DNA from: Chloroflexota bacterium
GTDB lineage: Bacteria; Chloroflexota; Anaerolineae; J036; Brachytrichaceae
Direction of reading: 5' to 3'
Assembly (NCBI GenBank): GCA_023382055.1
Contig: JAMCQN010000007.1
Span: 773-39,541, forward strand
Length of the DNA stretch: 38,769 nt
Shown piece by piece: positions 31,870 through 38,769 of the stretch. Each line of letters begins with the position of its first letter. Position 1 is the stretch's first letter. Both the position numbers and the translations under genes were made by a program. A model generated the notes under the pieces. That model was not told the DNA's origin. It saw only the letters and a program-made list of their open reading frames with translations, and searched no databases.

Positions 31870-33249
31870 TTATGTTCCTGCCAGAGCCAGCGTAACGGTT
31901 TCTTCGAGCGACAGTCGGCGGCCTTTCTCCCGCGCTGCGGTAAATGTTTCCTCACCGAGTGCGGCGCGCGTTGTCGCCATGGCCTGCTCGTACGGCTGAC
32001 GATACTGCCGGTCGAGTTGTGCTCTGATCGTATCGATCAGGCTGTCGGTCGCGCCGGCCAGTTGCGCGCCGCGTTGATAGACCTTGCGCGCCCCCTCGCC
32101 GCCGGCACGGTCACACAGGGCGGCTACCAGCGCAGCCAGTCCCTGTGCGACCTGCCGTCGATCCCCAATCGCGTTGGACTGCGCCAGGCCGGCCTTCAGC
32201 ATGATCTGCGACTGGTCAAGTTTGCCGTCGGCGCGCGCCAGCAGCCCCAGGCTGATCGTGCATTCGGCGCTGCCGCGCTTATCGCCGATGGCATGCCGCA
32301 GCGACAGGCTCTGGTCGAATAACTGCCGCGCCGTCAGGCCGTCGCCATTCACGACCGCCAGCGAACCAAAGCTGTGCAGCGACCAGGCGATGACGCGTTG
32401 ATTGCCCATATCGCGCGCCAGGATGAGGCTCTCCTCCAGCAGAGCATGCGCCGCGGCTTTGTCGCCCTTCTGGCAGGCTGCGTCGCCTGCGTTATTCAAT
32501 GCCCACGCGATTCCCAGTTTGCCGCCGATATCGCGGAACAGCGCCAGGCTCTCCTGATAGCGCGCCTGCGCCGCCGCATGGTACCCCTGGTGATAAAGGA
32601 CCTCTCCGATATCGTTTAGCGCCCAGGCGATGCCATCCCGGATGCCGGCGGCGCGGAAGATCATCAGGGCATCGTCGTAATTCGCGCGGGCAGCGCCATA
32701 ATCGCCCTGCACCAGCGCGATATTCCCCAGGCTGAGCATGACCCATGCGATGCCGGGCTGGTCGCGCAACCCCTGCCGCAGCGCCAGGCTTTCCTCAAAC
32801 AAAGCCCGCGCTCATCCACATCGCCACAGGTTGGCGTGCACGTTGGCCAGGTTGTACAGGGCATAAGCGATGCCGCGCCTGTCGCTCATGGCGCGCCGCA
32901 GATCGAGGCTCTCTTCGAACAGCCGTCGCGCCATGGCGTACTCGCCCTGTTCGCCGACGACCGCACCCAGGTTGTTGAGCGTCCAGGCGATAGCCGCTAT
33001 ACCACCGATGGCGCGCCGCAGCGCCAGGCTTTCCTCCAGCAGCGGGCGCGCTCTGGCGTAGTCCCCCTGCGCCGCGGCGATCTCACCCAGATTGTTGAGC
33101 GTCCAGCCGATGCCGGTGTTGTCTCCGGCCAGGCGAAACAGCGCCAGGCTTTCCTCAAAGCGCGCGCGCGCCGTCGCGTAATCGCCCTGGTTGACCGCCG
33201 CGATTCCCGCGTGAAGACCTGCCACTGCCCTGGTCAGTTTGTCATCCAT
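31870..33249 (-). pseudogene. TPR-repeat protein interrupted by an internal stop codon
   Basis: The minus strand encodes 40-residue TPR units of the form GDYARARxLxEESLALRRAIGDxxGIAWxLNNLGxIAxxQ, at least nine of them, ending in YEQAMATTRAALGEETFTAAREKGRRLSLEETVTLAL. That tail is typical of TPR regions attached to AfsR/SARP or cyclase-type regulators. A TGA at 32814-32812 splits the frame into 33249-32812 and a downstream frame whose first usable start is GTT/ATG-like near 32802. Both parts are in the same frame and the 40-residue period continues exactly through the stop. Compared with the repeat consensus, one base (A at 32826, plus strand) is extra and one C is missing near 32811, which together turn GDVDE into WRCG-stop. 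No regulator domain is present. The plus-strand HerA-like gene is divergent. Confidence 0.75.
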
Positions 33250-33339
33250 CGTGAGATGCTTATGATAACGGACAATGCATCGCTCATCATGAGCCTGTCA
33301 AAGCGGCCAATGGGTACACTAAAATAGCCCGACAGATCA

Positions 33340-34776
33340 ATGATCGATCAACCTGGAAAACTGTACCTGGGTCGCCGCTATGACCCCGGCGGACAAACCG
33401 TGTCGGACGAGCCCTTCATGCTCAGCCTGCGCGAACTGACCGCGCATGCCGTGTGTATCGGCATGACCGGGACCGGCAAGACGGGGTTGGGCATCGCTGT
33501 GCTGGAAGAGGTGTTGCTGCAGGGCGTCCCGGTGATCATCATCGACACCAGGGGCGATGTCGCCAACCTGGCGCTCAACTTCCCGGACCTCGCGCCGGCG
33601 CGCTTCAAGCCGTGGCTGGACGCAAACGAAGCGGCGCGCCGGAACGTCACGCTGGATATGCTGGCCGAGCAGACGGCTGAGCGGTGGCGCTCGGCATTGG
33701 CGGACTGGGGCATCGACGCGGCGCGCCTCCGTGCGTTGCACGAGCGGGCAGCCTTCCAGGTATTCACGCCGGGAAACGATGCCGGTATCGGTGTGAACAT
33801 GCTGCAGGGGTTGAATCCGCCCGAACCGTCATCCGGCTTGTCATGGGAACACGACGCTGAAATCCTGCGCGAGCGCATCGCCTGGATCGTCTCAGCCTTG
33901 CTGGCGCTGGCCGGCATTGAGTCTGACCCGTTGAAAGGCCGCGAGCACATTCTGCTCTCGACGATCTTCGAGACAACCTGGCGGGTCGGGCAACCCATCG
34001 ATTTCAGCCTGCTCATCCGCATGGTCCAGGATCCGCCGATCACGCGCATCGGCGTGTTCGATATGAATGTCTTCTTTCCCCGCGCCGAACGATTCGACCT
34101 GGCGATGGCGTTGAACAACCTGCTCGCGTCCCCGTCATTCGGGGCGTGGCAGACCGGCCGGCCGCTCGATATTCCCTCGCTGCTGAGGCCGCTGCGCGAC
34201 GGCGGCGCAAGCCCGGCCGGGCGCACGCGCGCGAGCATCTTCTACCTGGCGCACCTGGGCGAGAGCGAGCGCCAGTTTTTCGTCACCCTGTTGTTGTCCG
34301 AGCTGGCGATGTGGATGAGCGCGCAGGCCGGCACTTCGGTATTGCGCTGCCTGCTGTATTTCGACGAGGTCTCCGGGTATTGCCCGCCCTTCCCGCGCAA
34401 CCCGCCTGCCAGGACGCCGATCATGACGATTATCAAACAAGGCCGCGCCGCCGGCCTCGGCATGTTCCTGGGGACGCGGAACGCGGCTGACCTCGATTAC
34501 AAGGGGCTCGCGAACATCGGGACGTGGTTCATCGGCAGGCTGCGCACCGCGCGCGACCGCTCCCGCGCGCTGGAAGGGCTGGAGAGCGCGGGCATCGGCA
34601 TCGGCATTGACCGCGCTGCGCTCGAAGGCCCGCTCAGCCGGTTGCCGCCCCGTATCTTCCTGGCGCTCCGCGCTGCGGGCGATCCCGCCTTCCTGCAGAC
34701 CCGCTGGACGATGAGCTTTCTGCGCGGCCCGATGACGTGCGAACAGATCAGGAATCTGGGGCAGGGAGCGAAGTAG
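33340..34776 (+). CDS. HerA/VirB4-like P-loop ATPase (DUF87-type ATP-binding protein)
   Basis: 478 residues. Walker A is GMTGTGKT (41-48), followed by VLEEVLLQGVPVIIIDTRGDVANLAL (the usual D.KGD/D.RGD after strand 2). Walker B is LLYFDEVSGYCPP, the sensor-like region MTIIKQGRAAGLGMFLGTRNAADLDYKGLANIGTWFIGRL, and an arginine-finger candidate in RTARDRSRALEGL. The order fits the HerA/FtsK superfamily of hexameric DNA- or protein-pumping ATPases. The N-terminal YLGRRYDPGG resembles the HAS-like start of HerA. There is no NurA nuclease gene beside it; the partner is a glutaredoxin-like gene 3 nt downstream, probably co-transcribed. Role unproven. Confidence 0.82.
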   Translation: MIDQPGKLYLGRRYDPGGQTVSDEPFMLSLRELTAHAVCIGMTGTGKTGLGIAVLEEVLLQGVPVIIIDTRGDVANLALNFPDLAPARFKPWLDANEAARRNVTLDMLAEQTAERWRSALADWGIDAARLRALHERAAFQVFTPGNDAGIGVNMLQGLNPPEPSSGLSWEHDAEILRERIAWIVSALLALAGIESDPLKGREHILLSTIFETTWRVGQPIDFSLLIRMVQDPPITRIGVFDMNVFFPRAERFDLAMALNNLLASPSFGAWQTGRPLDIPSLLRPLRDGGASPAGRTRASIFYLAHLGESERQFFVTLLLSELAMWMSAQAGTSVLRCLLYFDEVSGYCPPFPRNPPARTPIMTIIKQGRAAGLGMFLGTRNAADLDYKGLANIGTWFIGRLRTARDRSRALEGLESAGIGIGIDRAALEGPLSRLPPRIFLALRAAGDPAFLQTRWTMSFLRGPMTCEQIRNLGQGAK

Positions 34777-34779
34777 GCC

Positions 34780-35025
34780 ATGACTGTAATCAGGTTCTAT
34801 TACCGCCCGCAGTGCGGGTTGTGCCGCGAAATCGAGGGGCCTTTGTTGAACGATGCGAAACGCTATGGCCTGGCCGTACAGCACGTGAACATCGACGAAG
34901 ATAAGGCAGCCTGGGCGCGCTACTGGGACAAGATTCCGGTGATCGAAATCGAGGGCGGGCCGACCCTGTTCGAACCGATTGCCCCGGCAGTTCTGAGGGC
35001 GGCGATCCGGAAGGCCGCCCATTAA
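34780..35025 (+). CDS. Glutaredoxin-like (DUF836) thiol protein
   Basis: 81 residues with a thioredoxin fold: VIRFYYRPQCGLCREIEGPLL gives a CGLC redox motif near the N-terminus, then VQHVNIDED, and the cis-proline segment DKIPVIEIEGGPTLF. Members of this family (Glrx-like, YruB/DUF836) are cytoplasmic thiol reductants or sensors; partner unknown. It starts 3 nt after the ATPase stop codon, which implies one transcript, though no functional link to a HerA-like ATPase is established. Confidence 0.88.
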   Translation: MTVIRFYYRPQCGLCREIEGPLLNDAKRYGLAVQHVNIDEDKAAWARYWDKIPVIEIEGGPTLFEPIAPAVLRAAIRKAAH

Positions 35026-35045
35026 AGGAAAGGCAGGGTACAGGT

Positions 35046-35129
35046 ATGCGTCCATCACCCAATCCGGTATTGAAGAAACTCGGCTTGGCCGACGGTGACC
35101 GCGCCGTCATCCTGCACACCGACGACATC
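35046..35129 (+). pseudogene. Truncated ChbG/YdjC-type carbohydrate deacetylase, N-terminus only
   Basis: The start MRPSPNPVLKKLGLADGDRAVILHTDDI matches the beginning of YdjC/ChbG-like deacetylases, which normally continue DDIGMC with the metal-binding Asp pair and run to about 280 residues. Here the similarity ends right after DDI and the frame runs into unrelated sequence, stopping at 35234. AAAGGAAAGG precedes the start, so the 5' end kept its signals. Loss most likely came from a mobile-element insertion or deletion. Confidence 0.6.
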
Positions 35130-35131
35130 TG

Positions 35132-35296
35132 GGGATTGACGTACTACCGGCGCTTTCTGCAAGCAATGTGCGTGAATTGCTTCAGGCCGTGCTGCCTTTG
35201 CCAGAGCTTTCACCAACACAGGCGCGCAACATAGTGGCTTCACATTTCGTCAGACGCGCTCGGTCAACAGCCTCACGCCTTGACACACCACATTGA
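35132..35296 (+). pseudogene. Unidentified coding remnant, possibly the N-terminus of a transposase
   Basis: Directly after the broken deacetylase a different frame reads GIDVLPALSASNVREL, then LLQAVLPLPELSPTQARNIVASHFVRRARST before a stop at 35294-35296. It is helical and basic, as in N-terminal domains of several IS transposases, but I cannot name a family. The abrupt joins on both sides support debris. Confidence 0.3.
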
Positions 35297-35299
35297 ATC

Positions 35300-35462
35300 T
35301 GACATTGTCAAAGCAGTTACCACGAAAAAACCATATCGCACCGGACTCCGTCTGTAACTTCGGCGCATACACGTTCAAATACATCCGGTCTATACACGCC
35401 ACTTGCAGCGTCACACCTTCGGCGCCGCACGCGGAGAGTCTCGGACACATTTTGTGGTACAT
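35300..35462 (-). pseudogene. Remnant of a mobile-element-associated family (IDRMYLNVY motif)
   Basis: The minus-strand frame contains VACIDRMYLNVYAPKLQTESGAIWFFRG, which resembles the start of a multicopy uncharacterised family I remember with R(M/L)YLN.Y.P.LQ..GG...F.R and that often behaves like a repeated element. The match covers only about 30 residues (35414-35315), and the flanks do not fit. The remaining DNA up to 35697 carries a single copy of a 15-nt repeat arm and no gene I can support. Confidence 0.35.
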
Positions 35463-35613
35463 TTTTAGTTGGCTCTCGTTGTGGCATGCCTATAAGGCTA
35501 ACTCACCGCCTCGACGGTTTATCTCATGAGCGGCTTTCACGCCGTTTTCGCCCAACCAGAGCCGTGGTCTATCATGCGATTTACATCTCGTCGGTCTGAG
35601 GCGAAGCCTCGCT

Positions 35614-35628
35614 AGAACTCGGAGTTGT
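35614..35628. repeat. Single repeat arm upstream of the desaturase gene
   Basis: AGAACTCGGAGTTGT, identical to the right arm of the palindrome at 36718-36750. The two copies flank the desaturase gene in direct orientation, about 1.1 kb apart. This copy has no left arm and is followed by TTTTTC. Confidence 0.7.
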
Positions 35629-35697
35629 TTTTCTGGGTAGAATCGGGGTCTATGGCGTTTGTATTGTGCATAAGCCGGGATGGAGGAGCAGTGGAAT

Positions 35698-36711
35698 ATG
35701 AATGTCGATCAGAGGAAGTCGAGTATCGCGTGGTATCGCACACCCGTAGACCGCGCCACATTGGATGCCCTGAACAGGCGCAGTGACGTAAAGGGTTTAT
35801 TGCAGACATTCGGCCACCTGGGATTGCTGGCGCTGACCGGCGGGGCTGCCTGGTATGCCGCCGGACGCTGGGCATTTCCCGTCGTTCTGCTGATCCTGTT
35901 TGCGCATGGCACTTTTTATGCGTTTCTCTTGAACGGCTTCCACGAGTTGTGCCATAAGTCGGTTTTCAGGACGAAGGCGCTGAACACCATTTTCCTCTAC
36001 ATATTCAGCTTCCTCGGCTGGTACAACCCGGTCATGTTCTGGGCCAGCCACCAGGAACACCACAAATACACCCTGCACCCGCCCGATGACATGGAAGTGC
36101 TGCTGCCCGTCAAGCTTACGCTGAAGCACTTTTATAAAGCCGCGATCCTCAACCCGTGGCTGTTGATCGACTCGCTCAAGGGGGTGATCCGCCTGAGCCG
36201 CGGCAGGTTGCAGGGCGAATGGGAGAACGCCCTCTTTCCACCCGCGGCGACGGATGCGCGCAGACGCCTGTTTACATGGGCGCGCATCACCCTGTTCGGC
36301 CACGCCCTGCTGATCGTTGTGTCGGCGGCGCTGGGCTGGTGGATGCTGCCGGTGGTAGTCACGCTGGCGCCTTTCTACGGCGGATGGCTGTTGTTCCTGT
36401 GCAATAACGCGCAGCATATCGGTCTGCAGGATGACGTGCCGGATTACCGGCTGTGCTGCCGCACGATCATCCTCAACCCATTCGTCAGTTTTTTATACTG
36501 GCGCATGAATTACCACACGGAGCACCACATGTACGCGGCGGCGCCGTGCTACAACCTGCCGAAGCTGCACCAGGCTATCAAACACGACCTGCCGCATTGT
36601 CCTGTCGGCCTGGTGGAGACATGGCGTGTGATCAGCGCTATTCTGGAGAGGCAGAAAACGGAGCCGGAGTACGCTTTCGCGCCAGAGCTGCCCGCGCAGG
36701 CCGGGGCGTGA
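35698..36711 (+). CDS. Membrane fatty acid desaturase
   Basis: 337 residues from the ATG at 35698 (GGAGGAG 9 nt upstream; an in-frame ATG at 35680 lies before that site). Three His clusters that bind the di-iron centre are present: HELCH after the first helix pair, HQEHHKY, and NYHTEHHMY, plus NNAQHIG near the C-terminal cluster. Four hydrophobic stretches fit the membrane-embedded family. Such enzymes insert a double bond (or hydroxyl) into acyl chains or carotenoids using O2 and ferredoxin or cytochrome b5; the exact substrate is unclear. It is flanked by copies of the 15-nt repeat arm (35614-35628 and 36736-36750). Confidence 0.92.
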   Translation: MNVDQRKSSIAWYRTPVDRATLDALNRRSDVKGLLQTFGHLGLLALTGGAAWYAAGRWAFPVVLLILFAHGTFYAFLLNGFHELCHKSVFRTKALNTIFLYIFSFLGWYNPVMFWASHQEHHKYTLHPPDDMEVLLPVKLTLKHFYKAAILNPWLLIDSLKGVIRLSRGRLQGEWENALFPPAATDARRRLFTWARITLFGHALLIVVSAALGWWMLPVVVTLAPFYGGWLLFLCNNAQHIGLQDDVPDYRLCCRTIILNPFVSFLYWRMNYHTEHHMYAAAPCYNLPKLHQAIKHDLPHCPVGLVETWRVISAILERQKTEPEYAFAPELPAQAGA

Positions 36712-36717
36712 TTAATT

Positions 36718-36750
36718 ACAACTCCGAGTTCTGACAGAACTCGGAGTTGT
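36718..36750. repeat. Perfect 15-bp palindromic hairpin element, 3-nt loop
   Basis: Left arm ACAACTCCGAGTTCT (36718-36732), loop GAC, exact inverted copy at 36736-36750. It is 6 nt after the desaturase stop codon. Like the element at 23704-23736 it has a TTCT-N3-AGAA centre and no T-run. Confidence 0.85.
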
Positions 36751-36801
36751 AGGAGCGCCATCGGGTACAATCGGGTGTACCGCATAGACAAGGATACAGA
36801 C

Positions 36802-37248
36802 GTGTTACTACTGGGATCGCGAGGCCGTGAAGTCAATGCCGGCGCGGGGGAATTTTACTGTCCCGCGTGCCATGAGATGCGCCCGTACCACCGCAGGCGG
36901 ATCGGGCGCTACTTCACCGTCTATTTCGTCCCCGTGTTTCAGATCGAGAAGCTGGCCGAATGGCTGCAGTGCGAAGTTTGCCAGAACGTCTACCCGGTCG
37001 ATATCCTGCAGCACAAGCCGCCGCCCAACCCCGAGCGCATCCTCAACGAGGTACGCACTGACTTGAATGCTGGCATGTCGGCGCAGAAGGTGCAGGTCAA
37101 GCTGTTGAACAGCGGCCTGCGCCAGGATCTGGCGCAACGGGTTATCGATGAGGTGATGAGCGATCATCGCCTGGCCTGCGCCAACTGCGGATCAGAATAC
37201 CTGGACAGCGCCACCTTCTGCAGCCAATGCGGAATGAAGCTGCACTAA
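36802..37248 (+). CDS. Double zinc-ribbon protein
   Basis: From the GTG at 36802 (AAGGA 8 nt upstream; an in-frame GTG at 36775 is the alternative) 148 residues. An N-terminal zinc ribbon has FYCPACHEMRPYH and LQCEVCQNVYP, separated by a hydrophobic RYFTVYFVPVFQIEKL segment. A helical middle follows (NPERILNEVRTDLNAGMSAQKVQVKLLNSGLRQDLAQRVIDEVM). The C-terminal ribbon is CANCGSEYLDSATFCSQCG. The first part is like the zinc_ribbon_15 family. Function unknown. Its C-terminal CxxC...CSxCG module is of the same type as the ribbon at the end of the nearby TatA. Confidence 0.75.
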   Translation: MLLLGSRGREVNAGAGEFYCPACHEMRPYHRRRIGRYFTVYFVPVFQIEKLAEWLQCEVCQNVYPVDILQHKPPPNPERILNEVRTDLNAGMSAQKVQVKLLNSGLRQDLAQRVIDEVMSDHRLACANCGSEYLDSATFCSQCGMKLH

Positions 37249-37252
37249 AAGA

Positions 37253-37291
37253 AAGAACCCCGGGGTGTTGGAGCACTCCGGGGTTCTTTTT
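37253..37291. terminator. Bidirectional rho-independent terminator
   Basis: An 11-bp stem AAGAACCCCGG/CCGGGGTTCTT extends by GGTG/CACT (one GU) around a 6-nt loop, followed by TTTTT on the plus strand and by a T-rich tract on the minus strand. It sits between the convergent zinc-ribbon and tatC genes, serving both. Confidence 0.9.
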
Positions 37292-37305
37292 ATTCGACAT
37301 CTGAC

Positions 37306-38073
37306 TCAGTTGCCGCCAGCGATGGCATTGGTCGTCATCGCCATCTCGGCAGCCTCCTCCCTGGCGCGCTTCGCCTCTATCCGCCTGCCCAGGAATACGC
37401 TCAACTCGAACAGGAACACCAGCGGCGCCATGACGATCATGGGCGCCACCAGGGGATCAGCCACGGGTGTGATGAGCTCCGAGAAGGCGAACAGTACAAA
37501 GTACATGTACTTGCGCTGCTTGCGCAGGAAGGTAGTGTTCAGGATGCGCAACTGCACCAGCACGATCATGATGGTCGGCAATTGAAACGCGATACCTGCC
37601 GCCAGCAGAAAGAACAGGACGAATGAGATGTACTCATCCGCGTTGGGCAGCAGGTCCACGTTAGGCGGGAAGAACTGCACCAGCGCGTGGATCATACCTG
37701 CCAGCATGACGTAACCGAAGATCACCCCGACGATGAACAAACCCAGCGAGAATGCCAGCGCCGGGAAGATGACGCGGCGCTCGTTGTCCAGCAGGCCCGG
37801 GCTGACATAGCGGATGATCTGGAACGCCCAGACCGGGAAGGCCAGCACGATGCCGCCGTACAGCGCGATGCGGGCTTTGATCATAAAGCCGTCGGTGATG
37901 TTGAAGGCTTTCAGTTGCAGGCCGCCGGACGGGGCGACGAGAACACTCAGGATGAAGTCAGACACAAAGAACACCGCGGCGGTCGTGATCAGAATCGCAA
38001 TGACCGAGATGATCAGGCGCGACCGAAGTTCCTCTAGATGCTCGGCAAGTGTCATCTCCACTTCATCATTCAC
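37306..38073 (-). CDS. tatC: Sec-independent protein translocase subunit TatC
   Basis: 255 residues with six hydrophobic helices. The N-terminal MTLAEHLEELRSRLIISV is the TatC signature (EHL.ELR.RL), which with the first cytoplasmic loop binds twin-arginine signal peptides. Further features: FPVWAFQIIRYVSPGLLDNERR in the first cytoplasmic loop with the conserved F.P...L...E...., and a C-terminal polar tail. TatC recruits folded substrates at the membrane. It lies 110 nt downstream of a TatA-like gene on the same strand, so the two may form one transcript. Confidence 0.95.
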   Translation of the reverse strand: MNDEVEMTLAEHLEELRSRLIISVIAILITTAAVFFVSDFILSVLVAPSGGLQLKAFNITDGFMIKARIALYGGIVLAFPVWAFQIIRYVSPGLLDNERRVIFPALAFSLGLFIVGVIFGYVMLAGMIHALVQFFPPNVDLLPNADEYISFVLFFLLAAGIAFQLPTIMIVLVQLRILNTTFLRKQRKYMYFVLFAFSELITPVADPLVAPMIVMAPLVFLFELSVFLGRRIEAKRAREEAAEMAMTTNAIAGGN

Positions 38074-38183
38074 TAGACACCTCCAGGAAACACAAATTGA
38101 GCGAGACGCACCGGCACAAAAGTCACATGCACCTCGCCCTCGCCCAATCTGCGATTACGGTTTTGATGAAACGGAAACGGCGA

Positions 38184-38537
38184 TCAATAAGCCAGCTTGG
38201 CGCCGCACTTGCTGCAGAACGCGGCGCCGGAGGGGTTCTGCGCGCTGCAGTTGGGGCAGGCGACCATCGGGGTGGCCGGTGCGACGGGCGCGACAGGCGC
38301 GACCGGCGCGACCGGGGTCGGGGCGGCGGATGCCGCTGCGGCCACGGGGCGCGCGCTGTCTTCAGTGTTGACAACCTCGTCCTTAAAACCTTCGCTCATC
38401 TCTTTCATGCCTTTGCGGAATTCATTGAGCGACTTGCCCAGCCCGCGGCCGATTTCGGGCAGCCGGGAAGGGCCGAAGATGATCAACGCGACAACGACAA
38501 TCAATATTAGGTGGATGGGCTGGATTCCAAATGGCAT
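38184..38537 (-). CDS. tatA: TatA/E-type translocase subunit with C-terminal zinc ribbon
   Basis: 117 residues. An N-terminal membrane helix (IQPIHLILIVVVALIIF) is followed by the FGP hinge and the amphipathic helix RLPEIGRGLGKSLNEFRKGMKEM, the TatA/E signature. An Ala/Pro linker of VAP repeats (about 68-86) then leads to a zinc ribbon CPNCSAQNPSGAAFCSKCGAKL at the C-terminus. Ordinary TatA proteins end in a charged tail with no zinc site, so the ribbon is an added module. TatA forms the Tat pore-like assembly with TatC. AGAGG about 8 nt before the ATG serves as ribosome binding site. Confidence 0.92.
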   Translation of the reverse strand: MPFGIQPIHLILIVVVALIIFGPSRLPEIGRGLGKSLNEFRKGMKEMSEGFKDEVVNTEDSARPVAAAASAAPTPVAPVAPVAPVAPATPMVACPNCSAQNPSGAAFCSKCGAKLAY

Positions 38538-38539
38538 TT

Positions 38540-38769
38540 TCTTTGCCTCTCATAATAGGCGCCGGCAACTGACGCTCAGGAGCATCAGCGCAAGCTATGG
38601 TTTATATTAATCTGGTACAACGTTGTCCTGGCACTGCATGCTTCATCCCGGTGTCTGCCCCCGGCCGCAGACCTGTAAGGTGCCATGAGCACAACTGTCC
38701 AGGCGCGCAAGATGCAAAGCGCATGTCCAGCCCGGTGACTTTGCCCGGAGTGCGATCACACCGACGATC
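38540..38769. other. Right edge, no gene recognised
   Basis: 230 nt upstream of tatA and to the window end. A frame on the minus strand open to the edge (IVGVIALRAKSPGW...) resembles nothing I know and stops quickly. The region may hold the tatA promoter, but no clear boxes are visible. Confidence 0.2.

Noticed and set aside
38541-38769. Gene start at the right edge
   Set aside because: All frames are closed by early stops or lack any recognisable family motif.

Overview
The window looks like chromosomal DNA of a GC-rich bacterium, most plausibly a member of the Chloroflexota (Anaerolineae-like). This is an inference from several features together: soluble PAS/GAF histidine kinases and HD-GYP proteins, a PA14 protein with a Thr/Pro-rich tail, a 40-residue TPR protein, abundant intergenic palindromes, and a low-complexity GATTGGAGA-type repeat. 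There is no rRNA or tRNA to confirm it. I see no CRISPR array, prophage or complete insertion sequence, only transposase remnants.

Layout. 1-5.8 kb: a truncated sugar isomerase-like gene, a fold-III PLP decarboxylase, a frameshifted metallophosphoesterase, a double-PA14 surface protein and a SAM methyltransferase. 5.9-9.1 kb: a membrane histidine kinase, an IS66 remnant and a ferritin-like/VIT1 iron exporter. 9.3-22.4 kb: a signalling region with a PAS-GGDEF cyclase, a 12-helix membrane protein behind a structured leader, a DUF218 protein, three related soluble histidine kinases (all minus strand) and two divergent HD-GYP phosphodiesterases. None of these kinases has an adjacent response regulator. 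22.6-26.8 kb: Gfo/Idh/MocA oxidoreductase, small DUF5348-like protein, secreted Cys-containing protein, homocysteine methyltransferase and DUF402 protein.

27.2-31.6 kb is the housekeeping block rpmF-fabD-fabG-Asp23-nusB, tightly spaced and probably one operon, followed by a DUF952 protein and birA. The birA gene carries an in-frame repeat insertion of about 66 codons inside its catalytic domain. 31.9-35.5 kb: a TPR gene interrupted by a stop codon created by paired compensating indels, a HerA-like ATPase with a glutaredoxin-like gene, and a graveyard of a truncated ChbG/YdjC gene plus mobile-element debris. 35.7-38.5 kb: a fatty-acid desaturase flanked by copies of one 15-nt repeat arm, a double zinc-ribbon protein, tatC, and a tatA whose tail carries a zinc ribbon.

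The most unusual observations are the repeat insertion in birA, the TPR gene that keeps its 40-residue period across a premature stop, the HD-GYP protein whose receiver-like domain has lost the phosphorylation residues, the TatA-zinc ribbon fusion, the His-rich 12-helix membrane protein with a structured leader, and a family of 3-nt-loop hairpins between genes. I did not find a clearly new multi-gene system. The c-di-GMP/kinase region is the closest candidate.
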